From contig CAYXVG010000012.1 in NCBI GenBank assembly GCA_964468205.1, positions 62,001 through 126,000 on the forward strand: a stretch of 64,000 nt of DNA, in the 5' to 3' direction. Within the stretch, counting starts at the first letter, position 1, and every line of letters starts with the position of its first letter. This document shows, piece by piece, positions 34,923-43,273 of the stretch. Source of the DNA: CAWELS01 sp964468205. Lineage in GTDB: Bacteria; Acidobacteriota; Terriglobia; Bryobacterales; Bryobacteraceae. The notes beneath the pieces were generated by a model. It worked only from the letters and a program-made list of their open reading frames with translations, did no database searches and was not told the DNA's origin. Position numbers and translations under genes: made by a program.

Positions 34923-36208
34923 CAAAGCACCACCATCTCGCTTTTCCGGAGCCGCGCCTCAAATTCTTCCCGAAACTTCCGCACATAGGAAATCGTTGGC
35001 ATCGCGGCAGCGTCGCCCAACGGGCAGAAGGTACGTCCGAGCATGTTCGCTGCAAGTTCCCCGACCAAGTCGATGTCGCTTGCCTCGGCATCACCCGCGT
35101 CGATGCGCGCCAGCAGTTTCTTGAGCCAGAGTGTGCCCTCGCGGCAAGGGACGCACCAGCCACAGCTCTCATGCTGGTAGAATTTCATGAGGCGTAAGGC
35201 AACCTTCACCATGTCCGTGCCCTCCGCCATCACCACCACGCCGCCCGAGCCCAGCATGGAGCCGGCCTTGGCCACCGTATCGAAATCCATCGCCAGATCG
35301 CATTCCTCCGCCTTCAGCACCGGACAGGACGACCCACCTGGAATCACGGCCTTCAGCTTCTTGCCGCCCAAAACTCCACCACCAACTTCCTCGATCATCC
35401 GCAGTAGATTGAAACCCATCGGAAGCTCATACACACCTGGCTTGTTGACGTGTCCGGAGAGGCAGAAGAGCCGGGTGCCGCCATTCTTCGGCGTGCCGAG
35501 GCCGGCGTAGGCTTGCGCGCCCATTTCAAAGATCACGGGCACATTGCAGAAGGTCTCGACGTTGTTGAGAATCGTCGGGCACTGGAAGGCGCCTTCCACC
35601 GCTGGGAACGGGGGGCGAATCCGGGGCTGGCCGCGCTTGCCTTCCAGCGATTCGAGTAGGGCGGACTCCTCGCCGCACTCGTAGGAGCCGGCTCCGGTGT
35701 GAGTGGAAACGTCGAAGTCGAGGCCGCTTCCGAGGATGTTCCGGCCCAGGTAGCCCGCCGCATATTGCTCGGCAATCGCCCGGTCCATGATATCGATCAG
35801 GTAGCGGTACTCTCCCCGAATGTAGATGTAGCCCTTCGCTGCACCGATGGCCAGCGCGGCAATCGCCATTCCCTCGATCAAGAGGTGCGGATCGTTTTCC
35901 ATCAGCACCCTGTCTTTGCAGGTGCCGGGCTCACCCTCGTCAGCATTGACGACAATGTATTTCGGCTTGGACGAACCGCGGGGCACGAAGCCCCATTTCA
36001 GCCCTGCCGGGAAGCCGGCTCCGCCACGGCCGCGCAAGTTCGAGGCTTTCACCTCGTCAATGATGCCCTCCTGCGGAAGTTGCACCGCCTTGCGGAAGCC
36101 TGTGTACCCGCCGCTGGCGAGATAAGCTTCAAGCGTTTCCGAGGCGGGCAACCCAAAGCGCCGGGTCAGCACTCGGGTTTCGAGCGGACTGGGTTCGTTC
36201 AGCCGCAA
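34922..36208 (-). CDS. nuoF: NADH-quinone oxidoreductase subunit F
   Basis: The 428-residue flavoprotein binds NADH and FMN. RGRGGAGFPAGLKWGF (about residues 60-75), the NADEGEPGTCKDR motif (about 88), and the [4Fe-4S] ligands ESCGWCVPCREG (about 348) with a later TFCPLGD (about 392) are present. The start is TTG at 36208, 4 bases after nuoE. Length is typical. Confidence 0.95.
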   Translation of the reverse strand: MRLNEPSPLETRVLTRRFGLPASETLEAYLASGGYTGFRKAVQLPQEGIIDEVKASNLRGRGGAGFPAGLKWGFVPRGSSKPKYIVVNADEGEPGTCKDRVLMENDPHLLIEGMAIAALAIGAAKGYIYIRGEYRYLIDIMDRAIAEQYAAGYLGRNILGSGLDFDVSTHTGAGSYECGEESALLESLEGKRGQPRIRPPFPAVEGAFQCPTILNNVETFCNVPVIFEMGAQAYAGLGTPKNGGTRLFCLSGHVNKPGVYELPMGFNLLRMIEEVGGGVLGGKKLKAVIPGGSSCPVLKAEECDLAMDFDTVAKAGSMLGSGGVVVMAEGTDMVKVALRLMKFYQHESCGWCVPCREGTLWLKKLLARIDAGDAEASDIDLVGELAANMLGRTFCPLGDAAAMPTISYVRKFREEFEARLRKSEMVVL

Positions 36209-36212
36209 TCGT

Positions 36213-36695
36213 CTATTGCACCTTCCTTAGATCCTCAATCAGGCGCTCCAGCCTTTCCGGAGTCATTGCGTACTGGTAGTCATAATTCACTTGGAGAGCA
36301 GGCCCCCAGGAACACGCGCCCAAGCACTCTACCTCTTCGAGCGAAAATTCGCCCCCGGGCGTGACTCCGTGATTCCCGATTCCGAGTTTCTCCCTGGCGA
36401 GCGAGAAAAGCTGGTCGGCGCCCAGCAGCATGCAGCTTACGTTCGTGCAGATCTGGATGTGGTGGCGGCCGCGCTTCTGGCGGCTCAACATCGAGTAGTA
36501 GGTGATTACTTCGTCGACATCGAGCGGGGTGATCTGCAGCCGGCCGGCGATCTCTTCCACAACTTCCTGCGTAAGCGATCCCACTTCGTCCTGCGCATAC
36601 AAGAGCATCGGAATCAGCGCGGCCCGTTCCCGGCCCCGGGGGTAGCTCCCCAGCAGCTTCTCGAACCTTGACTCCAACTCAACGGAAAAATTCAT
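36213..36695 (-). CDS. nuoE: NADH-quinone oxidoreductase subunit E
   Basis: The 160-residue thioredoxin-like protein holds the N1a [2Fe-2S] cluster. Ligands CTNVSC (about residues 84-89) and CLGAC (about 127-131) are visible in ICTNVSCMLLG and VECLGACSWGPALQV. The gene starts at ATG 36695, 3 bases after nuoD, and is followed by nuoF. Confidence 0.95.
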   Translation of the reverse strand: MNFSVELESRFEKLLGSYPRGRERAALIPMLLYAQDEVGSLTQEVVEEIAGRLQITPLDVDEVITYYSMLSRQKRGRHHIQICTNVSCMLLGADQLFSLAREKLGIGNHGVTPGGEFSLEEVECLGACSWGPALQVNYDYQYAMTPERLERLIEDLRKVQ

Positions 36696-36698
36696 TAC

Positions 36699-37901
36699 TT
36701 AACGGTCTACATCTCCCAATACGAAATCCAGGCTTCCCATGGAAGCGATAACATCGGCCACCAGTCGATTCTCGACCATTCGCGGAAGCGCCTGCAGGTT
36801 TCCAAAGCTCGGCGTCCGCATAAAGACCCGATACGGCTTTGCCGACCCGTCGCTGACGACATAGTAGCCGAGTTCGCCCCGCGGCGACTCAATCACCTGG
36901 TACACCTCTCCTGCGGGTACCCGGAAACCTTCAGTCACAATCTTGAAGTGATAAATCAGCGCCTCCATCTGGGTCTTCATCTTCTCTCGGTCCGGCAGCA
37001 CGACATGCGGTGCGTCAGCCTTCCAGGCCCCTTCCGGAATACCGTCGAGTGCCTGTCCGACAATACCCGCGCTTTGCCGCATCTCCTCCAGCCGGACCTG
37101 GTACCGCGCGTACACATCGCTTTCTGAACGGACGGGCACATCGAACTCGAACTGATCATAGCCACTGTAGGGCTCGGACTTCCGAATGTCCCAGTCCAGA
37201 CCGGCCGCGCGAAGTAGCGGCCCGGTGGCGCCGAGGTCGAGCAGGTCATCGAGCGGCACGCGGCCCACGCCTTGAGTGCGGCGCAGCCAGATGGGGTTCT
37301 TCGTCAACAGATCCTCGTACTCTTCCAGCTTCGAGGGGAACGCCTCGATGAACCGGCGTACGGCCTTCTCCCATCCGCGGGGCGGCTCCAGGGCGAGTCC
37401 TCCAATGCGAATGTAACTGGTCATCATCCGCTGGCCCGAAAACATCTCGAATATGCGCAGCAGATCTTCCCGCTCGCGAAAGCAATAGAGGAAAACGCTC
37501 ATTGCGCCGATATCGAGCGCCTGCGTACCCAGCCACACCAAATGGCTGCTGATGCGTGTTAATTCCACCAGCAGCACCCGCATCCACACCGCCCGGGGCG
37601 GTATTTCGATTGCGAGCAATTTCTCCACGGCCAACGCGTAGCAGAGGTTGTTCGACAGATTCGCCAGATAATCCACCCGGTCGGTCAGCGTGACAGCTTG
37701 CTGGTAGGTCAGCGCCTCGAACTGCTTCTCGATGCCGGTGTGGAGGTACCCGATGTCGGGTTCGGCACGGCGGACGGTTTCGCCTTCCAGGTCAACGATC
37801 AGCCGCAGCACGCCGTGGGTGGAAGGGTGCTGCGGACCCATGTTCAGGGTCATTCGGCGCTCGATCGTCGGGGTGGAACTGCTTTCCGCCGGTTCGCTCA
37901 T
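36699..37901 (-). CDS. nuoD: NADH-quinone oxidoreductase subunit D
   Basis: The 400-residue subunit forms the quinone-binding site together with NuoB. It has LNMGPQHPSTHGVLRLIVDL (about residues 19-38) and DIGYLHTGIEKQFEALTY (about 49-66). The C-terminus shows RTPSFGNLQALPRM and the last GSLDFVLGDVDR motif. The N-terminus is about 15 residues longer than the core. It lies between nuoC and nuoE. Confidence 0.96.
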   Translation of the reverse strand: MSEPAESSSTPTIERRMTLNMGPQHPSTHGVLRLIVDLEGETVRRAEPDIGYLHTGIEKQFEALTYQQAVTLTDRVDYLANLSNNLCYALAVEKLLAIEIPPRAVWMRVLLVELTRISSHLVWLGTQALDIGAMSVFLYCFREREDLLRIFEMFSGQRMMTSYIRIGGLALEPPRGWEKAVRRFIEAFPSKLEEYEDLLTKNPIWLRRTQGVGRVPLDDLLDLGATGPLLRAAGLDWDIRKSEPYSGYDQFEFDVPVRSESDVYARYQVRLEEMRQSAGIVGQALDGIPEGAWKADAPHVVLPDREKMKTQMEALIYHFKIVTEGFRVPAGEVYQVIESPRGELGYYVVSDGSAKPYRVFMRTPSFGNLQALPRMVENRLVADVIASMGSLDFVLGDVDR

Positions 37902-37907
37902 CGTCCT

Positions 37908-38402
37908 CTAGCCATCCTGGTAGTCGTACTTGTGGCCGTGCACCGGGAAATCCTTCCGTAGTGGATACCCTTCCCAATCCGCGGGCATCAGCAGGCGCTT
38001 CAGATTCGGGTGGCCGCGAAAGATGACACCGAATAGATCGAAGATCTCGCGTTCATACCAATCCGCCGCGCGCCAGACGCCGGTCACCGAGTCGATCTCC
38101 GGCGAGTCGGCTGTCAACAGGCATTTCAGCCGCAAGCGCTCGCCTCTGTCGATGGAATGCAAGTGGTAGATGACTTCAAAGCGCGGCGCCGCCGGATGAC
38201 GGTCCACGGCCGTGACGCTGGAGAGGCGCACAAACGAATATCTGCTTTTGAGAAATCGGCACAGGTCCGCAATTACTCCGCTGCGGACAATCAGAGTCGC
38301 CTCGCCCCGCGGTGCTTCGCCCCCGGTAATCGCATCCGCGTCCCATTCCCGAATGGCCCGCGCAACTTCATTCCCGGCGTAAGCGTCCGGCAGCATTGTC
38401 AA
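37908..38402 (-). CDS. nuoC: NADH-quinone oxidoreductase subunit C
   Basis: The 164-residue protein is the 30 kDa subunit with typical C-terminal sequence YEREIFDLFGVIFRGHPNLK (about residues 112-131) and DFPVHGHKYDYQDG. The start is TTG at 38402, because GGAGG lies 6 bases before it; ATG 38396 is possible. The start overlaps the end of nuoA as TTGA. The gene that normally sits between nuoA and nuoC, nuoB, is absent. Confidence 0.94.
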   Translation of the reverse strand: MTMLPDAYAGNEVARAIREWDADAITGGEAPRGEATLIVRSGVIADLCRFLKSRYSFVRLSSVTAVDRHPAAPRFEVIYHLHSIDRGERLRLKCLLTADSPEIDSVTGVWRAADWYEREIFDLFGVIFRGHPNLKRLLMPADWEGYPLRKDFPVHGHKYDYQDG

Positions 38403-38803
38403 CTCTTACCTCCGGAGGAGGCTGAGTCCGTTTCTTCCGACCAGTCCAGTATGCCTTTCTTCCAGATGTAAAAGAATCCCCATAGCACGAGGTCGATGAA
38501 CAGGAACATCACCAGGAAACCGTAGAGCCCCAGATCCCGGTAAACCACGGCCCAAGGGAACAGGAAGACGGCTTCGACATCGAAGAGGATGAAGATCATC
38601 GCGACAAGGTAGAATTTTACGCTGAACCGCTCACGGGCCGAACCGACTGGGATCATCCCGCATTCGTAAGGGGAGTCCTTGACGGGGTTGCGAAGCCGTT
38701 TCCCGAGCAAGAGGGAGACCCCGATCATGCCGCCGGCGACCGTCATTGCGATCAGCAATTGCAGCAGGATTGGGAAGTAGTGCTCGGCAAAGCTCGTCGG
38801 CAT
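38399..38803 (-). CDS. nuoA: NADH-quinone oxidoreductase subunit A
   Basis: The 134-residue three-helix subunit carries the family sequence DSPYECGMIPVGSARERFSV (about residues 43-62) and the acidic VKFYLVAMIFILFDVEAVFL helix. It is the first gene of the operon and has a near-perfect promoter 35 bases upstream. It is directly joined to nuoC with no nuoB between. Confidence 0.95.
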   Translation of the reverse strand: MPTSFAEHYFPILLQLLIAMTVAGGMIGVSLLLGKRLRNPVKDSPYECGMIPVGSARERFSVKFYLVAMIFILFDVEAVFLFPWAVVYRDLGLYGFLVMFLFIDLVLWGFFYIWKKGILDWSEETDSASSGGKS

Positions 38804-38837
38804 GAAGGTTCCGTGTTAGGCAGAGGCCAAGACATTG

Positions 38838-38866
38838 ACTATAATGAGGGCGATACCGGGTGTCAA
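38838..38866 (-). promoter_or_regulatory. sigma-70 promoter of the nuo operon
   Basis: On the minus strand a perfect TTGACA (38861-38866) and TATAGT (38838-38843) are 17 bases apart, 35 bases before the nuoA ATG. The same region reads TATAAT on the plus strand at 38840-38845, toward thiS, so the two divergent transcripts may share an overlapping -10 element; the plus-strand -35 is weak. Confidence 0.75.
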
Positions 38867-38895
38867 TCGGATATCTCAACTAACCGGCCGCAATC

Positions 38896-39120
38896 ATGCC
38901 TTCCAAGTCATCTTCCCGCGTCCAAATTACCGTCAACGGCAAGCCTTACGGAGCCAAGGCGGGAGCCACCGTCCTCGACCTTCTGGGAGATCTGGAGATC
39001 CCGGCCGGCCGCGTGGCGATTGAGTACAACCGCGAAATCCTCAAGAAGGAATTGTGGGAGGAAACGGTGTTGAGCGCCGGAGACGCCCTGGAAATTGTCC
39101 ACTTCGTCGGCGGGGGATGA
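38896..39120 (+). CDS. thiS: sulfur carrier protein ThiS
   Basis: The 74-residue beta-grasp protein ends EIVHFVGGG, which is the usual ThiS type terminus with the reactive Gly-Gly and one Gly more, as in Bacillus. The core VQITVNGKPYGAKAGATVLD and VAIEYNREILKKELWEE match ThiS. It donates sulfur to the thiazole of thiamine through ThiG. No thiG, thiF or thiH is adjacent; an E1-like enzyme is MoeZ at 10.5 kb. It diverges from nuoA by about 92 bases, and the nuo promoter lies between them. Confidence 0.9.
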   Translation: MPSKSSSRVQITVNGKPYGAKAGATVLDLLGDLEIPAGRVAIEYNREILKKELWEETVLSAGDALEIVHFVGGG

Positions 39121-39196
39121 TCCAGCGGAAAATTCATCAGATTGTACGTTTGGCAGAATCCAGCCCTCCCAGTAGTCCTGCCGGGGAAATTGCCCA

Positions 39197-39224
39197 TTGA
39201 CACCCGCCGCCGTTCATGTAAAAT
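39197..39224 (+). promoter_or_regulatory. sigma-70 promoter of the MerR-type regulator gene
   Basis: A perfect TTGACA (39197-39202) and TAAAAT (39219-39224) are separated by 16 bases, 39 bases before the ATG at 39264. The spacing is one short of ideal but both hexamers are strong. Confidence 0.7.
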
Positions 39225-39263
39225 CGAGAGTGCCCCTCTTGGAAAGAACGGAAGGCGGGATTC

Positions 39264-39767
39264 ATGTTCAAAACAAAAAAAGCTCGTTCCGAGACTCTTG
39301 CGGACCGCACTTTCAACTCAAGCGAAGTGGCGCGAATCGCCGGTGTCAGCCTTCGCCAGCTACAGTGGTGGGACGAGCGGAAGGTGGTTTCGCCCCGGCA
39401 CGAGGGCCACAAGCGCGTCTACAGTTCGGGTGAGGTGATCGAGGTCACCGTAATCGCCGAGTTACGGCGTAAAGGGTTCTCCCTGCAGAAGATACGCCGC
39501 GTCTTGCGATTCTTGCAACGGGAGATGGGCCGCCGTCTGAGCGATGTCCTGGCAACAGAATCCGACCTGCACCTGCTAACTGACGGCAAATCGATTTACC
39601 TTGAGGACAGTGAAGAGCGGATTATTGATCTCCTCAAGGGCGCCCGCCAGCCGATGTTCCTGGTATGCGTTACCGACCAGGCCCGGCGGATCGATGCAAT
39701 GAAGAAGAAACCGGCGCGCTCGGAACCCGCTACCAGACGGCGGGCGCGCGCCGTCCAGGCTGGTTAG
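39264..39767 (+). CDS. MerR-family transcriptional regulator
   Basis: The 167-residue protein has a winged-helix MerR DNA-binding domain at about residues 15-85 (FNSSEVARIAGVSLRQLQWW, then GHKRVYSSGEVIEVTVIAEL and LRRKGFSLQKIRRVLRFLQ). The C-terminal about 80 residues have no clear metal ligand set, with a lone Cys (LVCVTDQ), and the tail is Arg/Lys/Ala-rich. So it is not a typical metal sensor; ligand and targets are unknown. The S41 protease gene begins 100 bases downstream. Confidence 0.88.
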   Translation: MFKTKKARSETLADRTFNSSEVARIAGVSLRQLQWWDERKVVSPRHEGHKRVYSSGEVIEVTVIAELRRKGFSLQKIRRVLRFLQREMGRRLSDVLATESDLHLLTDGKSIYLEDSEERIIDLLKGARQPMFLVCVTDQARRIDAMKKKPARSEPATRRRARAVQAG

Positions 39768-39867
39768 ATTCTGGCGTTTGGCTACTCTACCGCGGATCGG
39801 TTGAAGCGGAATTCCACTCTGGTGCGTCCAATTGATATACTGACTGCAAAAGGGTGCGGAGGTATCC

Positions 39868-41469
39868 ATGTCCCAATTTTGGCGTTCCGCTCTAATCGTG
39901 CCGGCGGTCGTTGCCATCGGCGCAATCCTGGGCGGAGTGTACGGGCCGGCGCTGCCCGGCGTTTCCGCGGCTTCCTCGGAAGACGAAATCAAAACTAGCC
40001 TGAGGACTTTCTCGGACTTCTATGCTGTAGTGGAAGCCAACTATTCGGAGTCGCTCTCGCCGGACAAGGCCATTTACGAGGGCGCGATTCCGGGCATGCT
40101 GCGGACACTGGACCCGCATTCCAGCTTTTTCGATCCCCGCAGTTACCAGCTTCTGAGAGAAGATCAGAGGGGCGCTTACTACGGTGTCGGCATGTTCGTC
40201 GTGGGCCGTGGCGGAAAGACGATTGTCGTCACCCCGTTTAAGGACTCCCCTGCCTACAGGGCGGGCATCCACCCCGGCGACTCCATCGAGGCCGTGGATG
40301 ACAAATCCACCGAAGGTCTTGACACAACTCAGGTGGCGGACCTCCTCAAGGGCCCGAAGGGCACAAAGGTGACCATCACAATACGCCGCGAGGGCCGCCC
40401 TGATCCGATGAATTTTACGGTAGTCAGGGATGAAATCCCCCGTTACAGCGTGAACGACGCCTTCTTCATCGACGATGCAATCGCCTACGTTGCCATTGAA
40501 CAATTCAACGACAACACTTCGAGGGAGTTGGATGAGGCCCTGCGGACTCTCGGGAAACAGCGTCGAATCGAGGGGTTGGTGCTGGATCTTCGCGGTAACC
40601 CGGGTGGCTTGCTGAACGAGGGCGTTGCGGTCGCCAGCCGGTTCCTCGAAAAAGGTCAGGTGATTGTGAAGCATCGTGGCCGGACTTCCCCGGAAAAGCC
40701 ATACATCGCCCGGAAGGGTAGCGACGGCAATGACTATCCGGTAGTGGTGCTCGTGGATCGCTATTCCGCTTCCGCCGCCGAGATCGTGGCAGGCGCATTG
40801 CAGGACCATGATCGGGCCTGGGTCCTCGGCGAGAACACCTTCGGCAAGGGGCTGGTCCAAACCGTCTATCCGCTTGCCGAGAATTCCGGCCTGGCGCTTA
40901 CCACGGCCCGGTACTACACGCCGAGCGGGCGCCTCATCCAGCGAAGTTACAAAGGGAAGTCATTTTTCGACTACTACTATCGTGACCGGGTTGACACATC
41001 CCCGAGCACCGACGACGTGAAGATGACCGACAGCGGGCGTACCGTTTACGGCGGTGGCGGAATCACCCCCGACGAAAAGCTCGAGCCTCCGAAGGTAACC
41101 TCGCTACAGCGGAAATTGGCCCGCGCCTATGCGTTCTTCAACTTTACGGCCAAATACTTCGGTACGAACTCCACTGACCTTCCCCAGGGCTGGGAACCAA
41201 CTCAAGAGGTGGAAAACGAGTTTCACCGCTATTGCCTCGACCAGGGCATTGAATTTACCGAAGCCGAGTGGGCGGAGAACCAGACCTGGATTCGCCAGCA
41301 GCTCAAACGCGAAATGTACATCACGGCGTTCAGCGTGGATGATTCACGAAAGATTACGATCGAAACCGATCCGGCGGTGCGAAAAGCGATCGAGGCGATG
41401 CCAAAAGCCGCCGCGTTGCTGGAGCGGGCCAAGCAGGTCTTCGCCCGGCGCAATCAGGGTATCGAGTAG
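39868..41469 (+). CDS. S41-family C-terminal processing protease with PDZ domain
   Basis: The 533-residue protein has an N-terminal signal or anchor (SALIVPAVVAIGAILGGVYG). Its PDZ domain is around residues 95-190 (GVGMFVVGRGGKTIVVTPFK, then GIHPGDSIEAVDDKS). The S41 protease core has LVLDLRGNPGGLLNEGVAVA (about 245) and the nucleophile Ser in VDRYSASAAEIVAGALQD (about 300). The Lys in ENTFGKGLVQTVYPL (about 325) completes the Ser-Lys pair. The C-terminal about 120 residues are an extra domain of CtpA-type proteins. It likely trims periplasmic or secreted proteins. guaA follows after 15 bases. Confidence 0.92.
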   Translation: MSQFWRSALIVPAVVAIGAILGGVYGPALPGVSAASSEDEIKTSLRTFSDFYAVVEANYSESLSPDKAIYEGAIPGMLRTLDPHSSFFDPRSYQLLREDQRGAYYGVGMFVVGRGGKTIVVTPFKDSPAYRAGIHPGDSIEAVDDKSTEGLDTTQVADLLKGPKGTKVTITIRREGRPDPMNFTVVRDEIPRYSVNDAFFIDDAIAYVAIEQFNDNTSRELDEALRTLGKQRRIEGLVLDLRGNPGGLLNEGVAVASRFLEKGQVIVKHRGRTSPEKPYIARKGSDGNDYPVVVLVDRYSASAAEIVAGALQDHDRAWVLGENTFGKGLVQTVYPLAENSGLALTTARYYTPSGRLIQRSYKGKSFFDYYYRDRVDTSPSTDDVKMTDSGRTVYGGGGITPDEKLEPPKVTSLQRKLARAYAFFNFTAKYFGTNSTDLPQGWEPTQEVENEFHRYCLDQGIEFTEAEWAENQTWIRQQLKREMYITAFSVDDSRKITIETDPAVRKAIEAMPKAAALLERAKQVFARRNQGIE

Positions 41470-41484
41470 CCGTATCGCCAGCGA

Positions 41485-43263
41485 ATGACAGACAGACTGC
41501 CTCCCCCCCAGATCACCGTGCTCGACACGGGAGGGCAGTATTGTCATCTCATCGCGCGCCGCATTCGGGAACTCGGCGTGCTTTCCGAAGTCTGTCCCTC
41601 CGATACACCGGCATCCGAACTGAGATCCCGCCGGGGAATCATCATATCCGGGGGGCCGGCTAGTGTCTACGACGCGAACAGCCCGCCGGTGGACGCCGGC
41701 ATCTTCTCGCTTGGCATTCCTATTCTCGGGATCTGTTACGGCCTGCACATGATGGCCTTCAGCCTCGGCGGAAAAGTCCGTCACGCCGAAAGTGGCGAGT
41801 TCGGCTTCGCCAAGCTTCACATCGCAAACCCTGGAATGCTGCTCAGCGGGCTCGGTTCACCGCAGCAAGTGTGGATGAGCCACCGGGACGCTGTCGAGGA
41901 ACTTCCCCCGGGGTTCCAGTTGATGGGTACCACCGCCACGTGTCCGATCGCGGCCATCGGAGACCCGGAACGGCGTTTCTACGGTGTCCAGTTCCACCCC
42001 GAAGTGGTTCATACGACCCACGGGATGGAGATACTCTCGAATTTCCTCTTCCCGGTTTGCGGATGCGAAAAGGATTGGGACCCCAGCCACCAGGTTCCCG
42101 CCCTTGTCGAGGAGGTCCGGGCAACCGTCGGGAGCCGGAACGTACTTTTTTTCCTCAGCGGGGGGGTCGATTCGACCGTCGCCTACACCCTCTGCATTCG
42201 CGCCCTCGGACCGGAGAGGGTGCATGGCACATACGTCGACACCGGCCTCATGCGCGAGGGCGAAACCGAGTTCGTCGCCGGCATCTTCAACGCGCTCGGC
42301 TCTTCGAGTTTCGAGGTGGAGCACGCAGCCAACCGGTTCCTCGTGGCGCTGGCGGGCGTGGTGGACCCCGAGGAGAAGCGGCAGATTATCGGCGAGGAGT
42401 TCGTCGGCGTGCAGGAACGCATTCTGGAGCGCGGGCACTACCTGGACGGCCAGTGGATTCTCGGACAGGGGACGATTTACCCCGACACCATCGAATCCGG
42501 CGGGACCGTCCATGCAGACCTGATCAAGACGCATCACAATCGAGTCGCCGGCATTCAGCGGCTCATCGCCGCCAAGCGGATCGTCGAGCCGCTGACCTCG
42601 TTTTACAAGGACGAAGTCCGGGAGATCGGCCGGGCGCTCGGCCTGCCGGACGAACTTCTTGAACGTCACCCTTTCCCGGGCCCGGGTCTCGGCATTCGCT
42701 GCCTTTGCTCCGAAGCCGATTATCCAGTGGAGAAAGCGGATGCTGGATGGGTGCTGCCCGTTCACTCCGTAGGCGTGCAAGGCGATTCCCGCAGCTACCG
42801 TCCGGTGCTCGCCCTCGACCGCTTCCCCTCCGGTACGGAGAACCTCCACGAACTGGCCACGGACCTCATCAACCGCATCGCCAACATCAACCGTGTGGTG
42901 GCCCGCGTGAAGACGCATGTCCCGCTCGGCGAGTTGTCAGTGCACCGGAGCGAACTCTCCGCGTGCCGGCTGGCGCGGCTGCGGAAGGCCGATGCGATCG
43001 TGAGGCGAGTTTCCCGGGAATCCGGTTTTGACCACGAAATTTGGCAATTTCCGGTCGTTCTTTTACCTGTGGGAACACCGGACCGGCCAGATTCGGTGGT
43101 GCTCCGGCCCGTTCATTCGGTGGACGGCATGACCGCCCAATCCGTGCTCATGGACCGGCAACTCCTCGGGCGGCTCGCCGAAGAGATCCTCTCCGTCGAA
43201 GGGGTCTGCGGCATCTTCTACGACCTCACGCACAAACCTCCAGCCACCATCGAGTGGGAGTAG
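41485..43263 (+). CDS. guaA: GMP synthase (glutamine-hydrolysing), long form
   Basis: The 592-residue enzyme amidates XMP to GMP using glutamine. The class I amidotransferase has GGPASVYD and Cys in GICYGLHMM (about residue 84-92) and the GVQFHPEVVH motif (about 168). The ATP-pyrophosphatase P-loop is FFLSGGVDSTVAYTL (about 218). The synthetase C-terminal domain has FPGPGLGIRCLC (about 395) and the end HKPPATIEWE. It is about 70 residues longer than the common 510-525-residue form because of an extended C-terminal dimerization segment seen in some bacterial lineages. It is cotranscribed with the S41 protease gene but unrelated in function. Confidence 0.96.
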   Translation: MTDRLPPPQITVLDTGGQYCHLIARRIRELGVLSEVCPSDTPASELRSRRGIIISGGPASVYDANSPPVDAGIFSLGIPILGICYGLHMMAFSLGGKVRHAESGEFGFAKLHIANPGMLLSGLGSPQQVWMSHRDAVEELPPGFQLMGTTATCPIAAIGDPERRFYGVQFHPEVVHTTHGMEILSNFLFPVCGCEKDWDPSHQVPALVEEVRATVGSRNVLFFLSGGVDSTVAYTLCIRALGPERVHGTYVDTGLMREGETEFVAGIFNALGSSSFEVEHAANRFLVALAGVVDPEEKRQIIGEEFVGVQERILERGHYLDGQWILGQGTIYPDTIESGGTVHADLIKTHHNRVAGIQRLIAAKRIVEPLTSFYKDEVREIGRALGLPDELLERHPFPGPGLGIRCLCSEADYPVEKADAGWVLPVHSVGVQGDSRSYRPVLALDRFPSGTENLHELATDLINRIANINRVVARVKTHVPLGELSVHRSELSACRLARLRKADAIVRRVSRESGFDHEIWQFPVVLLPVGTPDRPDSVVLRPVHSVDGMTAQSVLMDRQLLGRLAEEILSVEGVCGIFYDLTHKPPATIEWE

Positions 43264-43273
43264 CCCTTGGAAT

